A stretch of 64,000 bases of DNA from Piper betle (Eukaryota > Streptophyta > Magnoliopsida > Piperales > Piperaceae): assembly GCA_033002965.1 (NCBI GenBank), contig JAURVB010014937.1, positions 1 to 64,000 of the forward strand, given 5' to 3'. The position numbers were made by a program, and so were the translations under genes. Positions 59,869-64,000 of this stretch are shown here, piece by piece. The notes beneath the pieces were generated by a model. It saw only the letters and a list, made by a program, of their open reading frames with translations. It made no database searches and was not told where the DNA came from. Positions within the stretch are counted from its first letter, which is position 1; each line of letters opens with the position of its first letter.

Positions 59869-62296
59869 TCACGGGTGGATCATCCTTAACGTTGTGTGTT
59901 TTGCTCAACCAAGAAAGGTGGTCTGCTACAACATTCTCGCTTCCTTTCCTGTCCTTAATCTCGACATCAAATTCTTGCAATAAAAGAACCCAACGGATTA
60001 GCCTAGGTTTGGAATCCTTCTTAGACAAAAGGTATTTTAGAGCAGCATGATCAGTATATACAATAACCTTTGAACTTAGCAAATATGATCTAAACTTATC
60101 AACAACATGCACTACTGCTAACAACTCTTTTTCAGTTGTAGTATAATTGCATTGTGTATCATTCAATGTCTTACTAATGTAGTAGATAACATAAAAAAAT
60201 GTGCCCTTCCTTTGGCCTAATACAACACCTATTGCATGGTCACTGGCATCACACATTAATTCAAAAGGTCGTGACCAATCCAGTGCAATCACAATGGGAG
60301 CTGAAATCAATTTTTGTTTCAAAGTCTCAAAAGCTTTCAAACATGCATCATCAAAATAAAAAATTGCATCTTTTTCTAGTAAAGCACATAAAGGTTTTGA
60401 GATCTGAGAAAAATCCTTTATAAACCGTCTGTAGAATCCCGCATGTCCTAGAAAACTTCTAATTTCTTTCACCGATGTAGGAGGTGGGAGCTTCTCTATA
60501 GCTACAACTTTTGCCTTGTCTACTTCAAGTCCTTGGCATGAAACTTTATGTCCCAAAACTATTCCTTCATGTACCATAAAATGACATTTTTCCCAATTAA
60601 GAACAAGATTAGTGTCTTGACAACGTTTAAGAACACAAGATAAAATAGATAAGCAGTCATCAAAAATCTCTCCAAAAATAGTAAAGTCATCCATAAATAC
60701 TTCTAGGCCATGTTCAATCATATCAGTAAAGATGGCCATCATGCATCTCTGAAATGTAGCGGGAGCGTTACACAAGCCAAAGGGCATTCGCCGAAAAGCA
60801 AAAGTGCCATAAGGACAAGTGAACGTCGTCTTCTCTTGATCCTCGGGTGCAATGGTAATCTGATTGTAACCTGAATATCCATCAAGAAAACAAAAGTAAG
60901 CATTCCCAGCTAATCTATCAAGCATTTGATCAATAAAAGGAAGAGGAAAGTGATCTTTTTTTGTAGCCTTGTTGAGCTTCCTATAGTCCATGCACACACG
61001 CCATCCCGTGATGGTTCTTGTAGAAATCAGTTCATCTCTTTCATTCTTTACCACAGTTATACCTCCTTTCTTTGGTACACATTGTACTGGACTTACCCAA
61101 GTACTATCAGCAATGGGATATATCACTCTGGCATCCAACCACTTAATAATTTCCTTCTTGACCACTTCTTTCATGTTGGGGTTGAGTCGTCGTTGGTGCT
61201 CTACAGTTGGACTGCATCCATCCACTAAGTTGATCCTATGCATACAAAAGGATGGATCGATGCCTTTTATGTCTGCTATAGTCCAAGCAATAGCTGACTT
61301 GTGATCCTTTAGTATTCTAATCAACTTCTCTTCCTGCAACATAGTTAGCTCTGAAGAAATAATAACAGGAAGAGTGTCATTAGGCCCTAAGAAAGTATAC
61401 TTGAGATGTTTTGGAAGTTGCTTTAGCTCCAAAATAGGTGGTACTTCAACTGATGGCAGCAATCTGTAGAATGGTAGATCTAAGGTTTCCACAACTCTGA
61501 ATCTCCTAGGCAAGATTTGTTGTGAATCTAATACTTTAACCATCTCTTCCACATCAGTATCATCTTCACAAAGAGAATTTATGGCCTTATGTAATGAATC
61601 ACTCAATTGATCCCCTTTGTACATTATTTTATCAAATAGTTCAATTCTAGAACAATCATATGTTTCATCTAGGCAATTCATGGATTTAAAGATGTTATAT
61701 GTGACATAATCGTTGTTTACCCTAAGTGTAAGTTTTCCAGCAGCTACATCGATCAGTGTTCTCCCAGTTGCTAAGAAACCTCTCCCGACAATGAGTGGTA
61801 TATCGTCATTCCTTCCTTCCATTTCAAGCACCACAAAATCTGTAGGAAAGATAAACTTGTCAACCTTTATTAAAACATCTTCAATGACTCCTTTAGGATA
61901 TACCAATGACCGGTCAGCCAACTGGAGTGTGATGTTGGTAGGAGCAATATCCTTGATTCCTAACCTTTTGAAAATAGAAAAAGGCATAAGATTAATGCTA
62001 GAACCTAAGTCACATAAAGCATTACAATGAACATTTCCTCCAATTGAACATGGAATCACAAATTTGCCCAGGTCTTTCATCTTAGGAGGTAGTTTTCTTT
62101 GGAGGACAGCACTACATTCCTCTGTCATGGCCACAACTTCATTGTCATATACTCTCCTTTTCTTTGCTAAAATATCCTTCAAGTATTTTACATAACTAGG
62201 CATTTGTTCAAGTGCTTTAGCAAAAGGTATGTTAATTTGTAATTTCTTAAATATATCAAGAAATTTTTTGAAATATTTTTCATCACTTTGTTTCAC
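59804..62296 (-). CDS. Athila protease, reverse transcriptase and RNase H (830 codons)
   Basis: The longest frame of the window. Protease: CDLGSS at residues 95-100 and [10 protein letters not shown] at 169-178 (Athila has D-L-G rather than D-S/T-G). [14 protein letters not shown] near 401-412, MDYRKLN 436-442, [10 protein letters not shown] 471-480, [12 protein letters not shown] 504-515, catalytic FMDDF 534-538, LGH 581-583, [12 protein letters not shown] 614-625. RNase H: D683 (CDAS), E722 (TTEKEL), D749 (YTDH), ending at DHLSWLS. All catalytic positions are present and there is no internal stop. The reading after [10 protein letters not shown] runs into a shifted tail (CCPMVC), marking the indel that separates integrase. 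The ATG at 62296 is internal to the former Gag-Pol and overlaps the end of the gag frame by 14 bp. Confidence 0.93.
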   Translation of the reverse strand: MKQSDEKYFKKFLDIFKKLQINIPFAKALEQMPSYVKYLKDILAKKRRVYDNEVVAMTEECSAVLQRKLPPKMKDLGKFVIPCSIGGNVHCNALCDLGSSINLMPFSIFKRLGIKDIAPTNITLQLADRSLVYPKGVIEDVLIKVDKFIFPTDFVVLEMEGRNDDIPLIVGRGFLATGRTLIDVAAGKLTLRVNNDYVTYNIFKSMNCLDETYDCSRIELFDKIMYKGDQLSDSLHKAINSLCEDDTDVEEMVKVLDSQQILPRRFRVVETLDLPFYRLLPSVEVPPILELKQLPKHLKYTFLGPNDTLPVIISSELTMLQEEKLIRILKDHKSAIAWTIADIKGIDPSFCMHRINLVDGCSPTVEHQRRLNPNMKEVVKKEIIKWLDARVIYPIADSTWVSPVQCVPKKGGITVVKNERDELISTRTITGWRVCMDYRKLNKATKKDHFPLPFIDQMLDRLAGNAYFCFLDGYSGYNQITIAPEDQEKTTFTCPYGTFAFRRMPFGLCNAPATFQRCMMAIFTDMIEHGLEVFMDDFTIFGEIFDDCLSILSCVLKRCQDTNLVLNWEKCHFMVHEGIVLGHKVSCQGLEVDKAKVVAIEKLPPPTSVKEIRSFLGHAGFYRRFIKDFSQISKPLCALLEKDAIFYFDDACLKAFETLKQKLISAPIVIALDWSRPFELMCDASDHAIGVVLGQRKGTFFYVIYYISKTLNDTQCNYTTTEKELLAVVHVVDKFRSYLLSSKVIVYTDHAALKYLLSKKDSKPRLIRWVLLLQEFDVEIKDRKGSENVVADHLSWLSKTHNVKDDPPVNEVFPDENILAIDKWCCPMVC

Positions 62297-63863
62297 TCAA
62301 TCTAGAAGGAAATGGTACCTTTTTTTCGACCTCTTCTATATGTACCTCATCTTTCTCTTTCCCTTTTCTTCTGAGTAAGCTAACCAATGTATTGGGTTCA
62401 TGTTCGTTGTTTGGCTTTTCATCTTTTTCCTTAACTTCATTGGGCTGAACTGGTTCTTGTAAAGTAATACCACTCTTGGTTGTTACAGCTTTGCAATGCT
62501 CTTGACCGTCTTTCCTTGGTTGTTCTAGTTGGCTTGGAAGTACACCCTTGGGTCGCTCACTTGGTTCCTTGTTTAATTGCAACACAACTTGTTGCATAAA
62601 CTGTTGTTGTTGTTGTTGTTGATTATGCATGAATTGTTGCATAGTTTGTTGCATAGAATTGAACATTTGGATCAAATCCGGTTGTTGTGGCTGAAAAGGA
62701 AGTGAAGGAGGTCAAGAATGTTGTGATGGTGGTGGTGGATTATTGGGGATAGCAGCCGATTGTGGATAATTATTCCATGAAAAGTTGGGGTTATTACGCC
62801 AACCCGCATTGTAGGTATTGGAATAGGGATTGTTGTTCCTATTAAAGTTGCCTATGTAGTTAAATTGATCTGCTGCACATTGACTTGTAGAATGTCCTTG
62901 TCCATACCATTCACACCTTGGCTCCACAACCTTAACATGTCCCTGCATATTAATATTTTGAACTTGATTAGCTATAGCACTAAGCTAAGCAGATAAAGTA
63001 GTAAGTGCATTTAATTCTAAAACTCCAGTAATCCTCCTTGGGTGCCTTTCTTGTGTTGCATGGTGGTTGCTAGGAACCATTAATTCTAGCCAGTTGAAAA
63101 GCTTCATGAGGGTTCTTCCTAAGAAACGATCCATTGGCCGCCGCATCAACTTTGTTCTTTGTTTGCCCCAACAACCTGTTATAGAAAGTTTGCAGTTGCA
63201 TCCATCTTTCTATACCGTGGTTGGGACACTTTTTCAACAATTCTTTAAATCTTTCTCATGCCTCAAAGAGAGAGTCACCATCAAACTGCAAAAAAGATAA
63301 AATTCGTTACGTAATCTAGTAGTTTTAGAAGGAGGAAAATATTTTAACAAAAATTTCTTAGACAATTCATCCTAAGTGGTAATTGAATCTAATGATGACA
63401 ACCACTCTTTCGCACTTCCTATTAATGAGAATGGAAATAAGCAAAGGCGAAGAGCGTCACCAAAGACACCAGGTTTCTTATACATATTGCAAACTGATAG
63501 GATAATCAATGATATGCCTATTAGGATATTCAGTAGGTGATCCGCTAAATTGTCGTATAGTTTGTAACATGTTAAATAAAATTGGTTTAAGCTAAAAGTG
63601 GGTCGCATCAACCGATGGTGCAATAATACTAGGTTGTAACCCTCTTCAAAAGGTACAACCCAATCTTGAATTGCCCTATTGTCATCATTGGCTACTGCTA
63701 CAATTGGTGGAAGTGGAGGCATTTGTTGTTGTTGTGGGTCCATGGCTTCTTCTTCTATTGCTTCTTGTGCTCTTATTTGAGCGGCACGCAAGTTTCTCAA
63801 AGTCCTTTCAATCTCTGGATCACAAGAAAACAAGGGTGACTGCACTAATCGATGTATAAACAA
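62283..63863 (-). pseudogene. Athila gag, fragmented
   Basis: Three frames cover the former gag. 63863-63372: N-terminal part with an acidic and Gln-rich run and the capsid wording ALRLCLFPFSLIGSAKEWLSSL, ended by a stop after SITT. 63371-62949: homology continues (FFPPSK-like, then KKCPNHGIERWMQLQTFYN) but with a stop at EA-stop-ERFK and a frameshift. 62948-62712: nucleocapsid-like CEWYGQGHSTSQC, in which the second Cys of the CCHC knuckle is Tyr, then an Asn-rich tail and an in-frame TGA. 62675-62283: Gln-rich segment (TTG repeat on plus, 62603-62625) and a Lys/Glu-rich linker to protease. The coat protein is not producible in one piece. Confidence 0.85.
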
Positions 63864-64000
63864 ATGATAATAAGGAAGAAGACAATGATATAGTATTTTC
63901 TTTTTATTTTCTTAAAACAAATCACACAATAAAATCTAAAAATAAAAGAAAAAGGCTCAAAATCCTATTCCTAAATTAACTAAGAAAATTTGATCTCCCT
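63864..64000 (-). other. Athila 5' leader (partial)
   Basis: AT-rich noncoding sequence upstream of gag. No primer site or LTR terminus is reached before the window ends. Confidence 0.6.

Larger units (their letters stand above)
52882..64000 (-). mobile_element. Athila-type Ty3 element, minus strand (5' end beyond window)
   Basis: From right to left on the minus strand: leader, gag, protease-RT-RNase H, integrase, 3' noncoding region with a nested solo LTR, polypurine tract, 3' LTR. The Athila assignment rests on the protease box C-D-L-G-S-S, the FMDDF RT box, lack of a chromodomain, the integrase wording ([22 protein letters not shown]), and the pol-to-LTR gap. I find no env-like frame. It interrupts the E2 LTR. 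The 5' LTR, primer site and right target duplication are outside the window. Confidence 0.9.

Noticed and set aside
61713..62030. 105-codon plus-strand frame, with others at 60926-61304
   Set aside because: Antisense shadows of the long Athila pol frame.

Overview
The window looks like plant nuclear DNA, most likely an intergenic or heterochromatic stretch of a repeat-rich seed-plant genome. It is AT-rich, has no recognisable host gene, tRNA or rRNA, and is almost entirely LTR retrotransposons of the Ty3/gypsy order in various states of decay. The species cannot be told from the sequence. Every long reading frame is retroelement gag or pol; the other 60-110 codon frames lie inside LTRs and look fortuitous.

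Layout. (1) 1-2232: 3' end of a plus-strand Athila-type element (noncoding 3' internal region, polypurine tract, LTR). (2) 2233-4263: 3' internal remnant and LTR of a second family, called B here. (3) 4264-8023: minus-strand Ty3 element (gag remnant, primer-binding site, 2.7 kb LTR). (4) 8024-13454: degraded LTR pieces. (5) 13455-32281: a Del/Tekay-like chromovirus ('element A'). Its 5' LTR is split by an inverted solo LTR of its own family, its pol is split by a minus-strand TRIM-like composite, and its 3' LTR is split by a solo LTR carrying a 30-bp minisatellite. (6) 32282-46935: a four-level nest. An old minus-strand LTR (C1) is interrupted by a solo LTR (C2). C2 is interrupted by a 993-bp solo LTR and by a two-LTR element (B'). 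The 5' LTR of B' is interrupted by an inverted minisatellite-bearing solo LTR. Four 5-bp target duplications support this order. (7) 46936-52881: LTR fragments around a noncoding region of about 4.4 kb that starts with a primer-site-like sequence and ends in a polypurine tract. (8) 52882-64000: a minus-strand Athila element with its 3' LTR, an ORF-free 3' region, a nested solo LTR with perfect AAATG target duplications, and a long pol; its 5' LTR lies beyond the window.

Function. The Athila pol keeps an uninterrupted 830-codon protease-reverse transcriptase-RNase H frame with its catalytic residues, overlapping a 365-codon integrase frame that is out of phase by one indel. Its gag and the integrase C-terminus are broken. 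The chromovirus pol is more decayed, and an internal deletion has removed the second half of gag and the protease. No autonomous, intact element is visible. The most interesting points are the LTR-resident minisatellites with higher-order structure, the TRIM composite holding an isolated gag zinc knuckle, the TSD-dated nest, and conserved palindromes within LTR families. I found no evidence of a new non-transposon system.
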